Origin: Chloroflexota bacterium
GTDB taxonomy: Bacteria > Chloroflexota > UBA11872
Length of the DNA stretch: 64,000 bases
Direction of reading: 5' to 3'
Assembly (NCBI GenBank): GCA_026706485.1
Contig: JAPOYR010000004.1
Coordinates: forward strand, 62,001 to 126,000
Shown here: one piece after another, positions 8,406 through 17,164 of the stretch
How positions within the stretch are numbered: position 1 is the first letter of the stretch
Layout: each line of letters starts with the position of its first letter
Translations under genes and position numbers: made by a program
Notes under the pieces: model-generated
What the model was told of the DNA's origin: nothing
Database searches by the model: none
The model's input: the letters and a program-made list of their open reading frames with translations, nothing else

Positions 8406-8430
8406 AAGAGGTTGGCTCGGCGCCGGGAGC

Positions 8431-9381
8431 TTATCCCTCGGGATCAGCCTCCGGCTCGACTGGCGCCACGTGCCTTGCCAGATAGGCCCCGCCCGCGACC
8501 CCTAGCATGCTGCTGGGGCCGGTGGCCGCGCCGATCGCCGCCCCGAAGCCGGTCGCCATCACCACCACCGCCGCCAGGTTGTCGACGGTCACCGTCATGA
8601 ACATATCCGACACCAGCGGCTCGGAGAATCGCAGCAGGAAGGTCTCGCCCGCGCCCAGAATCTGGGCGAACGACGCCACCACCAGGCCCAGCGCCGCGAT
8701 TCCGAGCAGCGCGGCGGCGGCGGCGCTGGCCATGATGATCACGCCCACCATGGTGCGCAGCACCAGGCCGGGACGCATCCAACACGCGGCGCGCACCCGT
8801 GCGTGCGCTGCGACGGGTCCCGCGCCGCCCATCACGTGCGGCACCACCAGCCACAGCAGGGCGCCGGTGGGGACGATGACCATCACGTTCATGGCAACGA
8901 TCAACGTGTAGACCAGCGCGATCAACGCCAACGGCCGGTCCGGAAGCTCACCCAGCGGCCCGCGGGCGCCCATCTGCGTGAGGGCGAATACGCCCAACTG
9001 CGCCGCGAGCAGTACGCCCACGACCAGCGCGGCGGGAATGGCCGCCGCCACGAGCGCTACGGCTCGCCCGAAGGCTTGTCGCAGGCCCGCCGCGAGCGTG
9101 GCGTCCCGCCGGCTCGACGCCGCCACGGCGCCCGCGGATATGGACCAAGCGACGACGATGAGCGCAGCGGCGATGACGATGAACGGAATGGCCGCCGGCG
9201 AGCGGATGTAGGCCAGCGCGACGGCGCAGCCGCCGAGCGCACCGATCGCCGCTCCCGCCGCCAAACCCAGCCCGAGCACTCCGGGACGAGCGGCAACGGC
9301 AAAGGCCGCGGCAATGGGGGCCAGCAGGCCGTCCGTCGCTCCGGCTGCGGAAGGCGTCCCGGTGGTGTCTGTGGATGTCAT
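8431..9381 (-). CDS. Polytopic membrane protein of unknown function
   Basis: A 316-residue Ala/Gly/Val-rich protein with about seven hydrophobic segments, for example PGVLGLGLAAGAAIGALGG, IPFIVIAAALIVVAWSI, an ALVVGVLLAAQLGVF stretch and LRTMVGVIIMASAAAAALLG. No catalytic motif was seen. The start is placed at the ATG at 9381 (MTSTDTTG). The longer frame from 9525 would add a non-hydrophobic segment that overlaps the divergent gene's leader. It is divergent from the hydroxyacyl-CoA dehydrogenase gene across an 82-base gap. I do not recognise the family. Confidence 0.7.
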   Translation of the reverse strand: MTSTDTTGTPSAAGATDGLLAPIAAAFAVAARPGVLGLGLAAGAAIGALGGCAVALAYIRSPAAIPFIVIAAALIVVAWSISAGAVAASSRRDATLAAGLRQAFGRAVALVAAAIPAALVVGVLLAAQLGVFALTQMGARGPLGELPDRPLALIALVYTLIVAMNVMVIVPTGALLWLVVPHVMGGAGPVAAHARVRAACWMRPGLVLRTMVGVIIMASAAAAALLGIAALGLVVASFAQILGAGETFLLRFSEPLVSDMFMTVTVDNLAAVVVMATGFGAAIGAATGPSSMLGVAGGAYLARHVAPVEPEADPEG

Positions 9382-9463
9382 GCGGCCAACGCCGGCAGTG
9401 TATCTCTCCGGCCCGTGGGACTTATGCTCATAGTGCCGGTGGAACGCAGCGGGGGATGGAACC

Positions 9464-10423
9464 GTGACTTCTGATTCAACGGCAGGCAATGGGCGCAGGG
9501 CCGTGGTGGTGGGCGCCGGACGCATGGGTCATGGGATCGCGCTCGAGCTGGCGCGCGGCGGCTTCGAGGTGTCGCTGTACGACGCTGCCCCCGGCCGCGC
9601 CGAAGCGGCCATTGCCGAGGCGCGGGAGGACGCGCAGGACCTGGTGCGCGCCGGCGTGATCGCCGCCGCCGACGTGGACGTGATCGTGGGACGGCTGCGC
9701 GCTGCGGAGACTCTCGCCGACGCCACGGCCGGGGCCGAGTTCGGCGCGGAAGCCGTGGCCGAGGACCTGGAAGTCAAGCAGGACGTCTTCGCGGAGCTGG
9801 ACCGGCTCTGCCCACCGCCCGCCATCCTCACCAGCAACACGTCCAGCATCAGCATCACTGAAATCGCCAGCGGCTGCGCGCACCCCGAGCGCGTGGCGCT
9901 GGCCCACTGGATGCTCCCGCCGCACCTGCTCCCGATCGTTGAGATTGCTCCAGGTGAAGCGACCGACGCGGCCACGATTAACGGCCTGCGCGAGGTGCTC
10001 GAATCGCTCGGCAAGCAGCCGGTGCACATCCGCAGAGAGCTGCCGGGCTACCTGATGAACCGGTTGCAGTTCGCCCTCGCGCGCGAAGCCCTGAGCCTGA
10101 TCGACAAGGGCGTCACCACCGCCGAGGAGATCGACGTGCTCATCAAGGGCGTGCTGGCGCGGCGCATTCCGGTGCTCGGCATCATGCGCCAGGCCGACAT
10201 GGCCGGGCTGGACGTGTATCGCCAGATCTTCACCTACCTGGGGCCGGACCTCGACGCCAGCGACGAGCCGCCCGCGTTCCTGGAGAAAGCCGTGGCCGCC
10301 GGCCACACCGGGGCGCGCGAGGGCCGGGGGCTCTTCACCTGGGAACCGGGCGAGTTCGAGCGCTTCGTTGCCGCCCGCAACGATGCGCTCATCGAAGCGC
10401 TGCGGAAGGATCGCGGGGACTGA
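9464..10423 (+). CDS. 3-hydroxyacyl-CoA dehydrogenase family protein
   Basis: A 319-residue NAD-dependent dehydrogenase. It has an N-terminal Rossmann loop VVVGAGRMGHGIALELA, the conserved SNTSSISITEIA strand, and ALAHWMLPPHLLPIVEI, where the His is the catalytic base (HFFNPP in canonical FadB-type enzymes, here HWMLPP). The C-terminal helical domain follows (PGYLMNRLQFALAREALSLI). It may oxidise a 3-hydroxyacyl-CoA, or a hydroxy-acid such as L-gulonate as in short family members. The HWMLPP variant makes a non-CoA substrate possible. GTG 9464 is preceded by a purine-rich GGGGGATGGA. Confidence 0.85.
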   Translation: MTSDSTAGNGRRAVVVGAGRMGHGIALELARGGFEVSLYDAAPGRAEAAIAEAREDAQDLVRAGVIAAADVDVIVGRLRAAETLADATAGAEFGAEAVAEDLEVKQDVFAELDRLCPPPAILTSNTSSISITEIASGCAHPERVALAHWMLPPHLLPIVEIAPGEATDAATINGLREVLESLGKQPVHIRRELPGYLMNRLQFALAREALSLIDKGVTTAEEIDVLIKGVLARRIPVLGIMRQADMAGLDVYRQIFTYLGPDLDASDEPPAFLEKAVAAGHTGAREGRGLFTWEPGEFERFVAARNDALIEALRKDRGD

Positions 10424-10434
10424 TCGCTTAACAC

Positions 10435-10610
10435 CCTCTCCGTGCTGGAGTCCTGCTCCCTCCCCTTAACCGGAGACCCGAGCAATACCCGACCAAGCTT
10501 GACGATGACCGGGCGAACTTCATCCGCCCCGAGGTTCAATGAGGGGTGGATTCCCGCCTTCGCGGGAATGACGAAGGACTACGCAAAGGTCTCTTAACAG
10601 GGGGAGGGGG
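10435..10610. repeat. Composite repeat element (family B ends around a family A hairpin)
   Basis: The region starts with a CCCTCTCC-type stretch and ends with AACAGGGGGAGGGGG. At 10550-10569 it carries the perfect ATTCCCGC/GCGGGAAT hairpin. Flanking words (GACGATGA, TCCGCCCCG, GGGTGG before the hairpin, ACGCAAAG after it) are shared with the element at 17165-17372, so the two are copies of one non-coding element about 180-200 bases long. Confidence 0.65.
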
Positions 10611-10635
10611 TCATCCGCGACCTCGACGCGGGGAG

Positions 10636-11967
10636 CTACCCAACCGCCCGGCCGACGTAGCGCCGGCCAATCGCGTAGGCCGCCGCCGACTCGCTGGCCA
10701 TGCTCACCGTGCGCGCCATGGCTCCCACCCAGGCGCCGGCAAGCGCGGCGGCGGGCGCGAGGACGAACAGCAAGGCGGCCATGAGCACCAGCCGTCCGAG
10801 GGCGGCTGCCGCCACCAGGGACGTGCGGCGCTGGTGCATGGTGAGGCCGGAGTAGAACTGCCGCAGCCCCATCACGGCGGGCACCGCGACGAAGATCTGC
10901 AGCGCCGGCAGCGCCCCCTCGGCCACGTGCGGCGGCGCGCCGATCACGCCCTCCAGCGCAAACCGTCCCACGGGCGTGAAGGCGATGAGCGCCATGAGCG
11001 CGGTCAGACCAGCCGAAATGCCGACCACGAAGGTGCGCACGCGCACGTGATCGACAGGATCTTGCGCCATCACCAGGACCACCTGCCGCAGCGTGGCCAG
11101 CGCGGCCATGCTGACCATGATGAGGCTCATGGCCACGCGCAGGGCCGCCACGGAGGTCTCCGGATCGTCCAGCCGCAGCAGTCCGGCGTTGGTGAGCGGC
11201 AGGCCCGCCGCGAGCGAGAACTGGGTGGCGATGAGGGGCAGCACGAACCAGGTCACCTGGCGTACGTCGAGGGGCGGCTGTCCGCCCGGGTCGTCGCCGT
11301 AGGGCGCGCGTTGCGAGGCGCGGTGGGCGAGCCACCCGAGCACCACCGCCTCCACGGCGGCGATCGCCAGCCAGACCGTCGCGCCCGCCACGCTCGCCGC
11401 CACCGGCACATTGGGGATGACGCCCAGCGCCAGGACGGTCAGCAAGGCGATGCTGACCGCCGGCGCCACCCACACCACGCGCGTCTGCCGCAGATGGGCC
11501 AGCTGCGCCACATAGAAGAGCCGTGCCAGATTGAAGACCGGCACCAGCGCGGCGATCTGCATCATCTGAACCACGCGGGGCGTCAGCGCCGGGGGCGTGC
11601 CCATCAGCTGCTCGAAGAACCACGGCCCGCTGCCCGGCAGCGCCGTCACCAGCGTCAGGCCCACGATGCCCAGGGTGTAGACAGCCGTGTAGCGGCGCAT
11701 GAAGTGATACGACTGGCGTCCGCGCACCAGCACCAAGTAGGCGCTCTGCACCGCGATGCCCGCCGCGCCCAGAATCTGCACCACGCCGCTGACGACGCCA
11801 AAGGCCGCCAGCGACGCCGCCGGCTCGAGTCCGCGCGCGATGCCCGCATCGAGCAGCGGGTGCCGCACCTGCTGCAGCACCTGCGAGGCCGCCAACGGCA
11901 CGAAGAACGCCCACATCGCGCTGTAGGTCACGGCCTTGACGGACGCAGGGCGCATGGGCGCAGCCAT
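10636..11967 (-). CDS. MOP-superfamily-like multidrug/flippase membrane protein
   Basis: A polytopic protein of about 443 residues with roughly 12 hydrophobic helices arranged as two similar halves (FFVPLAASQVLQQ in the first and WFVLPLIATQFSLAAGLP in the second). That is the layout of the MATE/MVF/ANK exporter superfamily. No MATE cation-site residues could be assigned with confidence. The opening FVPLAASQVLQQVRHPLLDAG, read only in part, recalls ANKH-type proteins. The start is chosen at ATG 11967. A GTG-type extension to 12009 adds an Arg/His-rich stretch with no support. Flippase or exporter is inference. Confidence 0.65.
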   Translation of the reverse strand: MAAPMRPASVKAVTYSAMWAFFVPLAASQVLQQVRHPLLDAGIARGLEPAASLAAFGVVSGVVQILGAAGIAVQSAYLVLVRGRQSYHFMRRYTAVYTLGIVGLTLVTALPGSGPWFFEQLMGTPPALTPRVVQMMQIAALVPVFNLARLFYVAQLAHLRQTRVVWVAPAVSIALLTVLALGVIPNVPVAASVAGATVWLAIAAVEAVVLGWLAHRASQRAPYGDDPGGQPPLDVRQVTWFVLPLIATQFSLAAGLPLTNAGLLRLDDPETSVAALRVAMSLIMVSMAALATLRQVVLVMAQDPVDHVRVRTFVVGISAGLTALMALIAFTPVGRFALEGVIGAPPHVAEGALPALQIFVAVPAVMGLRQFYSGLTMHQRRTSLVAAAALGRLVLMAALLFVLAPAAALAGAWVGAMARTVSMASESAAAYAIGRRYVGRAVG

Positions 11968-12176
11968 CCCTGGGCTTGGGTGGACGGCCCGATTATGACG
12001 GGCGCGCACGCGCCGGTTGCGCTACAACCGGCGGCTTCGTGACCCGACCGGGCGCCTGCGTATACTCACAGCGTCGGGCCTGGCGGCCGCGCCGATCGCT
12101 TCGGCGGGCCCTACGATCCGCCCGACGCCATCGCGCGTCCACACGCCGCGGCTACCACACCCACAGGACCAATCGA

Positions 12177-12794
12177 ATGACCGCATCCACCAACGGCGCC
12201 CAGGCGCCGCTTCCCACTCGCGAGGAGCTCGCCGCGCGCCACAAGCGCATCGAGGCCGCCGTGCGCGAAATCCTCACCGCCGTCGGCGAGGACCCGGACC
12301 GCGACGGCCTGCTCGACACGCCGGCCCGCGTCGCGCGGATGTACGACGAGCTGCTCAACGGGCATCGGACCGACCCCGACGAGCATCTCGAGGTCACCTT
12401 CGAGCATGGGCACGATGAGATGGTGGTGGTTCGGGACATCCAATTCCACTCGCTCTGCGAGCACCACCTGCTGCCGTTCTTCGGCACGGTTGCCGTGGGG
12501 TATCTGCCCCACGACCGCATCGTCGGCCTCAGCAAGCTGGCGCGCGTGGTCGAGCACCTGGCCCGGCGGCTTCAGGTGCAGGAGCGGTTGGCCAGCCAGA
12601 TTGCCGACGCGATCGAGCGCGTGCTCGACACCGGCGGCGTGGCGGTGATGGTGGAGGCCGAGCACCTGTGCATGACCATGCGCGGCGTGCGCAAGCCCGG
12701 CAGCCGCATGGTGACGACCGTGACCCGCGGAGCCTTCCGCGACAACCCCGCCACGCGCGCGGAATTTCTCCACGCCATTGGCCAGCCGGCTTAG
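12177..12794 (+). CDS. folE: GTP cyclohydrolase I
   Basis: A 205-residue enzyme converting GTP to 7,8-dihydroneopterin triphosphate for folate, and possibly queuosine or pterin, synthesis in the cytoplasm. Zinc ligands are all present: Cys94 and His97 in SLCEHHLLPF and Cys165 in EHLCMTMRGV. The DRDGLLDTPARVARMYDELL and GLSKLARVVEHLARRLQVQE blocks are typical. The start is set at the ATG at 12177, with an AGGA about eight bases upstream. A longer open frame to 11976 gives an unrelated Arg-rich extension. Other folate genes are not in the window. Confidence 0.95.
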   Translation: MTASTNGAQAPLPTREELAARHKRIEAAVREILTAVGEDPDRDGLLDTPARVARMYDELLNGHRTDPDEHLEVTFEHGHDEMVVVRDIQFHSLCEHHLLPFFGTVAVGYLPHDRIVGLSKLARVVEHLARRLQVQERLASQIADAIERVLDTGGVAVMVEAEHLCMTMRGVRKPGSRMVTTVTRGAFRDNPATRAEFLHAIGQPA

Positions 12795-12832
12795 AGCACT
12801 AAACAAGCTTCGGCGCGCAGGGTCGGGTCCGG

Positions 12833-12871
12833 TCCCTTCTCCCCTCGCGGGAGAAGGTGAGGTTGAGGGGG
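12833..12871. repeat. Dispersed repeat, family B (CTCCC...GGGAG)
   Basis: CCCTTCTCCCCTCGCGGGAGAAGG palindrome followed by TGAGGTTGAGGGGG; only its ends are quoted as the identifying part. The same arrangement is found at 15599-15715 and three times inside the open frame at 19455-19637. With 12872-13005, which otherwise contains only a CCCCTCACCCC partner of the repeat, this fills the gap after folE. Confidence 0.7.
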
Positions 12872-13005
12872 ATTCACTGACGGCGCGGCTAGTGGCGCCG
12901 CCGACCCCTCACCCCAATCCCATCCGTCAGAAGCGCGCGGGAATTCGAGGCCTTTCCGTCACGACCAACGGTCACTCCGCAACAACACCGCCACTCACGC
13001 CAGCC

Positions 13006-13033
13006 TTGCGCCGAGCCCGATAGTTCGTATACG
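13006..13033 (+). promoter_or_regulatory. Candidate promoter of the structured RNA
   Basis: TTGCGC at 13006-13011 and TATACG at 13028-13033, with a 16-base spacer. An alternative -10, TACGAT, lies at 13030-13035. A transcript would begin near 13040, immediately before a series of hairpins that ends at a strong terminator. Confidence 0.4.
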
Positions 13034-13039
13034 ATGTAC

Positions 13040-13376
13040 ACGCAGCGTTAACAGCGCTGCTCGGGTCGTCCCTGGCCCGCGGATCAGCGGTTGATCGACG
13101 GGCCAGCACCGCCAAAGGTGGCGTGATGCGAAACATTCGCGTCGAGATGGGACGCTGGCAAATTGACAGGTTGCGCCCCGCGGCGTGACGGGCGAGTCGT
13201 CGCGGGGCAGCAGGTCACGCCGGACCCGGATGCCTGCTTCCGACACCTGAGATCCCGCACTCGCGAGTTCGCTCGCTTGGGACTCTAGTCCCCGGGTCCG
13301 CCAGACGACCGGGCGCGATCACGGACACGTATCGCGCTGTGGGCTCGCATCGAAGGATGCGAGCCCACGTCTTTTC
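13040..13376 (+). ncRNA. Candidate structured non-coding RNA, family unknown
   Basis: No credible reading frame lies here, but the strand is packed with perfect stems. They are GCAGCG/CGCTGC (13042-13060), CTGGCCCG/CGGGCCAG (13072-13106) enclosing GATCA/TGATC, GCGAA/TTCGC (13128-13140), GCCCCGCG/CGCGGGGC (13175-13208), an alternative GGCGTGAC/GTCACGCC (13182-13221), GCGAG-UUCG-CTCGC (13263-13276) and GGGAC/GTCCC (13279-13292). It ends in a 13-bp terminator hairpin. Length is about 335 nucleotides. I looked for RNase P, tmRNA, SRP, 6S, cobalamin and TPP signatures and found none that fit. Alternatively it is a long structured leader of the radical SAM gene, although the terminator argues for an independent transcript. 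Folding was done by eye. Confidence 0.5.
13339..13376 (+). terminator. Rho-independent terminator
   Basis: A perfect 13-bp stem GTGGGCTCGCATC / GATGCGAGCCCAC with a GAAG loop, followed by GTCTTTTC. It is the strongest intrinsic terminator seen in the window and ends the candidate RNA rather than any protein gene. Confidence 0.85.
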
Positions 13377-13395
13377 TCCCCGCCGGGCAACCTCG

Positions 13396-13507
13396 GATGA
13401 CCCTCTCCCTAGCCCTCTCCCTTCCAGGGCGAGGGGACCGGATTGGGCGCCAAGGAGGGGCGTCCCTCCACGAATTCGGCTGTAGGGGCAGCCCTTGCGG
13501 CTGCCCG
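13396..13507. repeat. Repeat cluster between terminator and radical SAM gene
   Basis: It contains a family B segment (ACCCTCTCCC...AGGGCGAGGGGAC, 13396-13440), a GGAGGG/CCCTCC hairpin (13454-13469) and a family D half-copy (TAGGGGCAGCCCTTGCGGCTG, 13482 onward; one of several). From 13508 to 13598 nothing recognisable was seen apart from the presumed leader of the next gene. Confidence 0.6.
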
Positions 13508-13598
13508 CACACGTTCTACCGAAACATCCAGCGACCCACGGCCGAGGGCGCATGCTAAGGTGCCGGACCAGGTGTCGGCAGTCCTTGGCCATCGTCAT

Positions 13599-15398
13599 AT
13601 GAACCCCGTCGTCGACATCGCGCCTCTCCTTGATCGCGTCGCCAAGCCCGCGCAATACACGGGCGGCGAGTTGAACGCCCGACGCAAACCCTGGGACGAG
13701 GCCGCGACGCGCTTCGCGCTGTGCTTCCCCGATGCGTACGAGATCGGGATGTCGAACCTCGCCATGGGGGTGCTGTACGAGCAGGTCAACGACCGCACGC
13801 CGCACCTCTGCGACCGCGCCTTCACGCCGTTTCCGGACATGGCGGACCTGATGCGCGAGGCGGGCTTGCCGCTGTTCGGCTGGGAGACGCGTCGACCGCT
13901 GGCGGACTTCGACATGCTCGGGTTCTCGCTCAGCTACGAGAGCGGGAACACCAACGTGCTGGAGATGCTGGATCTGGCGGACCTTCCGCTGGAGAGCCAC
14001 GAGCGCGGACCCGGCGACCCGCTGATCCTGGGCGGCGGTTCGGCGCTGATGAATCCCGAGCCGATGGCGGACTTCTTCGACCTGATCGCGATCGGCGAGG
14101 GTGAGGAGCTGCTGCCGCGCCTGCTCGACGCCCTGGCGGATGTCGATCGCGAGCGCCCGGACTGGCGCCGCGCGTTCCTGGTCCACTGCGCCACGGAGAT
14201 TCCAGGCATCTACGTGCCATCGCTCTACCGGCCGCGCTTCGACGGCCAGCGATTCATCGAATACGACCGGCTGCACCCGGACGCTCCGGCGCAGATCGAG
14301 CGGCAGTTCGTGGACCTGGACGCCGTGCCCGCGCCGTCTCAACCGGTCGTGCCGCTCACGGAAGTGGTGCACGACCGCGTGGCCGTCGAGCTGGACCGCG
14401 GTTGCGCGCGGGCCTGCAGATTCTGTCAGGCCGGCTATATCTACCGACCGGTGCGCCGGCGATCGGCGGAGGGCGTGGCGGCGGCCATCGACCAATGCCT
14501 GGCGGCGACGGGGCAGAGCGACGTGTCGTTGCTCTCGCTCAATGCCGTGGACTACGACGGCCTGGACGAGCTGATTGGCGAGGTGCAGGACTCCACGCCC
14601 GACTACCTGCAGGTGAGCATTCCGTCCACTCGCGTCGAGAGCTTCAACGTCGACATCGCGCGGGCGCTGCAGCGCGGCGGCAAGCGAGGCGGCAGCCTGA
14701 CATTCGCGCCCGAGGCGGCGACGCCGCGCATGCGCCAGGTCATCAACAAGGAGATCTCGGACGAGGACCTGCTGGACACCTGCGACATGGCGTTCGCGCA
14801 GGGGTTCCGCACGATCAAGCTGTATTTCATGATCGGCCAGCCCACCGAGACGCTGGACGACGCCCGCGCGATCGCCCACCTGGCCAACCGGGTGATGGCC
14901 GTGGGGCGGGGGCATCACGGGGCCAAAGCGAAGGTGAATGTGACGGTGTCGACCTTCATCCCCAAGCCGTTCACGCCATTCCAATGGCATCCGCAGGACC
15001 GTCCGGAAGCGATCCGCGCCAAGCAGCGGGCCTGCTTCGAGATCGTGCGCGACCGCAACGTGCACTTGATGTGGCACGACACCGAGGAGAGCCAGGTCGA
15101 GGCGCTGCTGGCGCTGGGCGACCGGCGCGTGGGGCGCGTGATTCGCCGCGCCTGGGACCGCGGCTGCCGCTTCGACGGCTGGATGGAGCACTTCAAGGCG
15201 GAGGCGTGGTTCGCCGGCGTCGCGGACGCCGGGGTGGACCTGGACGAGATGATCTACCGCCACCGCGATCCCGCCGAGCCGCTGCCCTGGGACCAAATCG
15301 GCATCCACGTGAGCAAGCGGATGCTGCAACGGGAATACGCCCGCGCGTTGGCCGCGGCGGAGCCGTCGGAGGCCAGGCTGGCGGCTGCGCCGGCTTGA
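13599..15398 (+). CDS. Radical SAM protein, TIGR03960/YgiQ-like family
   Basis: A 599-residue protein with an N-terminal cobalamin-binding-like Rossmann region (RFALCFPDAYEIGMSNLAMG, then FSLSYESGNTNVLEMLDL and a GGGSALMNPEP stretch) and a central radical SAM barrel. The cluster motif is CARACRFC at Cys269, Cys273 and Cys276. Later come SLTFAPEAATPRMRQVINK and KLYFMIGQPTETLDD, which are family hallmarks. The B12-like region lacks a clear DxHxxG. Proteins of this family are often next to a TIGR03936 partner, absent here. The reaction is unknown. The start is set at ATG 13599. The frame is open back to 13443, but that part is repeat DNA. Confidence 0.9.
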   Translation: MNPVVDIAPLLDRVAKPAQYTGGELNARRKPWDEAATRFALCFPDAYEIGMSNLAMGVLYEQVNDRTPHLCDRAFTPFPDMADLMREAGLPLFGWETRRPLADFDMLGFSLSYESGNTNVLEMLDLADLPLESHERGPGDPLILGGGSALMNPEPMADFFDLIAIGEGEELLPRLLDALADVDRERPDWRRAFLVHCATEIPGIYVPSLYRPRFDGQRFIEYDRLHPDAPAQIERQFVDLDAVPAPSQPVVPLTEVVHDRVAVELDRGCARACRFCQAGYIYRPVRRRSAEGVAAAIDQCLAATGQSDVSLLSLNAVDYDGLDELIGEVQDSTPDYLQVSIPSTRVESFNVDIARALQRGGKRGGSLTFAPEAATPRMRQVINKEISDEDLLDTCDMAFAQGFRTIKLYFMIGQPTETLDDARAIAHLANRVMAVGRGHHGAKAKVNVTVSTFIPKPFTPFQWHPQDRPEAIRAKQRACFEIVRDRNVHLMWHDTEESQVEALLALGDRRVGRVIRRAWDRGCRFDGWMEHFKAEAWFAGVADAGVDLDEMIYRHRDPAEPLPWDQIGIHVSKRMLQREYARALAAAEPSEARLAAAPA

Positions 15399-15457
15399 GG
15401 CGGGGCTGGGCGTTGGCGGTCGGAATTCGTGCCTCCGGAAATGCCGAACATTGATTG

Positions 15458-15568
15458 TCATTTCGAACGAAGTGAGAAATCTGGAGTTGCCGATCTGGCA
15501 GCCGAGGTGGGGCATCTGAGATTCCTCGCCTGCGGCTCGGAGTGACCGATGGGTGCGGCTCGAATGAC
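15458..15568. repeat. Inverted-repeat element, family C (two units)
   Basis: It starts GTCATTTCGA and ends TCGAATGAC, with an internal GAGATTCCTCGCCTGCGGCTC unit (part of the sequence shared with 8318-8405). It fills most of the 338-base gap between the radical SAM gene and mnmE together with the family B element that follows. Confidence 0.7.
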
Positions 15569-15598
15569 AGAAGAGAGCAGAGCGCGAGCCGTCGAGTC

Positions 15599-15715
15599 CC
15601 TTCTCCCCTTGTGGGAGAAGGACAGGATGAGGGGGGAATCCGTGGCGGAGCGTGAGAAGGCGTTCCGGGCCTGCACCCTCACCCTAACCCTCTCCCGTCA
15701 AGGGAGAGGGGACCG
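15599..15715. repeat. Paired family B repeat
   Basis: The left end CCCTTCTCCCCTTGTGGGAG with GATGAGGGG and the right end CACCCTCACCCTAACCCTC with CAAGGGAGAGGGG form a large inverted repeat. A 22-base gap separates it from the mnmE start codon, so it sits in the 5' leader. Confidence 0.7.
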
Positions 15716-15736
15716 GACATCGGCCACGGTGCGGCG

Positions 15737-17122
15737 GTGACGCGCGCGCTGACCGACACGATTGCGGCCATTGCCACGGCGCCGGGGCCGGGTGGCATCG
15801 GCATCGTGCGCGCCAGCGGACCCGAGGCGCGCGGGGTCGCCGAGCGGGTCGTGCGGTTTCGCGAGGGGATCGAGCATCCGCGTCCTCGCTATGCGCATCG
15901 CGTGGACGTGATCGATCCGGCTCCGCCGCACGCGGTGATCGACGATGGCTTGCTGCTCTTCATGCCGGGGCCGAACTCCTATACCGGCGAGGACGTTGTG
16001 GAGTTTCAGGGCCACGGTGGACTGTTGGTTACGTCCCGCGTGCTCGACGCCGTGCTCCGGGCCGGGGCCCGTCCCGCCGAGCCGGGCGAGTTCACCTTGC
16101 GGGCGTTTCTGAACGGTCGCCTGGACCTGGCGCAGGCGGAGGCCGTGGCCGACCTGGTGGCGGCGCCGACGGCCGAGGCGCTGGCCGCGGCGGCGGATCA
16201 GCTCGGCGGTCGCCTTTCCAGCTCCGTGCGGGAGTTGCGGCGGGCCTGCCTGGATCTGATGGCGCGGTTGGAGGCCGAGATTGACTTTGCCGAAGAGGAC
16301 GTGCCGGCGGTCCCGCGCGACGACCTGCGGCGCACGCTCGAGCGAATCGACGGGACGCTGGAGGCGATCCTGGCGGGCGCGGATCGCGGAATGCTGCAGC
16401 GGCATGGATTCCGCGTGGTGCTGGTCGGCAGCCCGAACGTAGGCAAGTCGTCGCTGATGAACGCCCTGCTCGCCACGGAGCGCGCCATTGTGACGGAGGT
16501 CCCGGGCACCACGCGCGATGTGGTCGAGGAGTCGTTCAACCTGGACGGCATCCCGGTGCGGCTCAGCGACACGGCGGGACTGCGACCGACCGACGATCCG
16601 GTGGAGCGCATCGGCGTGGACCGCAGCGGGGCGGCGCTGGCCGCCGCGGACGTGGCGGCGCTGGTGCTGGACGGATCCCGCGCCCTGGTGGATGCCGACC
16701 TTGACGCGGCGCGGCAGGTGGCGGCGGCGGGGAAGCAGTCCATCGTCGTCCTCAACAAGACCGACCTGCCGTCAGCGACCACCACCAACGACGCTGCCGG
16801 GCTTATCGAGGCGCCGGTGTGCCGCACGAGCGCGATCAACGGCGACGTGGCCGGGGTGCGCGCGGCGTTGCGCACGCTCATCGGCGACGGCTCGCCCAAT
16901 CCCGACCTCGGAACCGTGGCCAGCTTGCGCCACAAGCAGGCGCTGGAGCGCGCGCGGGAGGAGCTGGCAAGCGCGCGCGAGGCGGTGGCCGGCGGGCTGC
17001 CCGCGGACTTCATCGCCATCGGCCTGCGCGGCGCGGTGCAGGCGCTGGGCGAGGTCACCGGCGAATCGGCGACGGAGGACCTGTTGGATACCATCTTCGC
17101 CAAGTTCTGCATCGGCAAGTGA
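15737..17122 (+). CDS. mnmE: tRNA modification GTPase MnmE
   Basis: A 461-residue protein that, with MnmG, installs the 5-carboxymethylaminomethyl group on wobble uridine 34. It has an N-terminal tetrahydrofolate-binding domain (DTIAAIATAPGPGGIGIVRA; GPNSYTGEDVVEFQGHGG), a helical region (FTLRAFLNGRLDLAQAEAV) and an inserted G domain with P-loop GSPNVGKSS (231-239), VPGTTRD, DTAG and NKTD. It ends in the diagnostic FCIGK, whose Cys is required for modification. GTG 15737 gives the standard N-terminus. mnmG is not in the window. Confidence 0.97.
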   Translation: MTRALTDTIAAIATAPGPGGIGIVRASGPEARGVAERVVRFREGIEHPRPRYAHRVDVIDPAPPHAVIDDGLLLFMPGPNSYTGEDVVEFQGHGGLLVTSRVLDAVLRAGARPAEPGEFTLRAFLNGRLDLAQAEAVADLVAAPTAEALAAAADQLGGRLSSSVRELRRACLDLMARLEAEIDFAEEDVPAVPRDDLRRTLERIDGTLEAILAGADRGMLQRHGFRVVLVGSPNVGKSSLMNALLATERAIVTEVPGTTRDVVEESFNLDGIPVRLSDTAGLRPTDDPVERIGVDRSGAALAAADVAALVLDGSRALVDADLDAARQVAAAGKQSIVVLNKTDLPSATTTNDAAGLIEAPVCRTSAINGDVAGVRAALRTLIGDGSPNPDLGTVASLRHKQALERAREELASAREAVAGGLPADFIAIGLRGAVQALGEVTGESATEDLLDTIFAKFCIGK

Positions 17123-17164
17123 GGGTGCGGGCGCAAGAGGTGCGAGCCGACGAGACCCGTGAGA

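Noticed and set aside
11976-12176. An extended N-terminus of FolE
   Set aside because: The extra 67 residues are Arg-rich and unlike the family. The ATG at 12177 gives the normal start.
12995-13246. A minus-strand frame of 83 codons in the gap after folE
   Set aside because: It has no recognisable protein features and overlaps perfect RNA-like stems on the plus strand.
13040-13376. Identification of the structured region as tmRNA or RNase P RNA
   Set aside because: Length fits, but I could not find the tRNA-like T-arm and tag frame of tmRNA, nor the conserved GAGGAAAGTC and ACAGAA segments of RNase P.
13215-15515. A 766-codon open frame on the minus strand across the radical SAM gene
   Set aside because: It is antisense to a gene with clear CxxxCxxC and family motifs. 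Its translation is Arg/His/Gln-rich without any domain, as expected of a shadow frame in GC-rich DNA.
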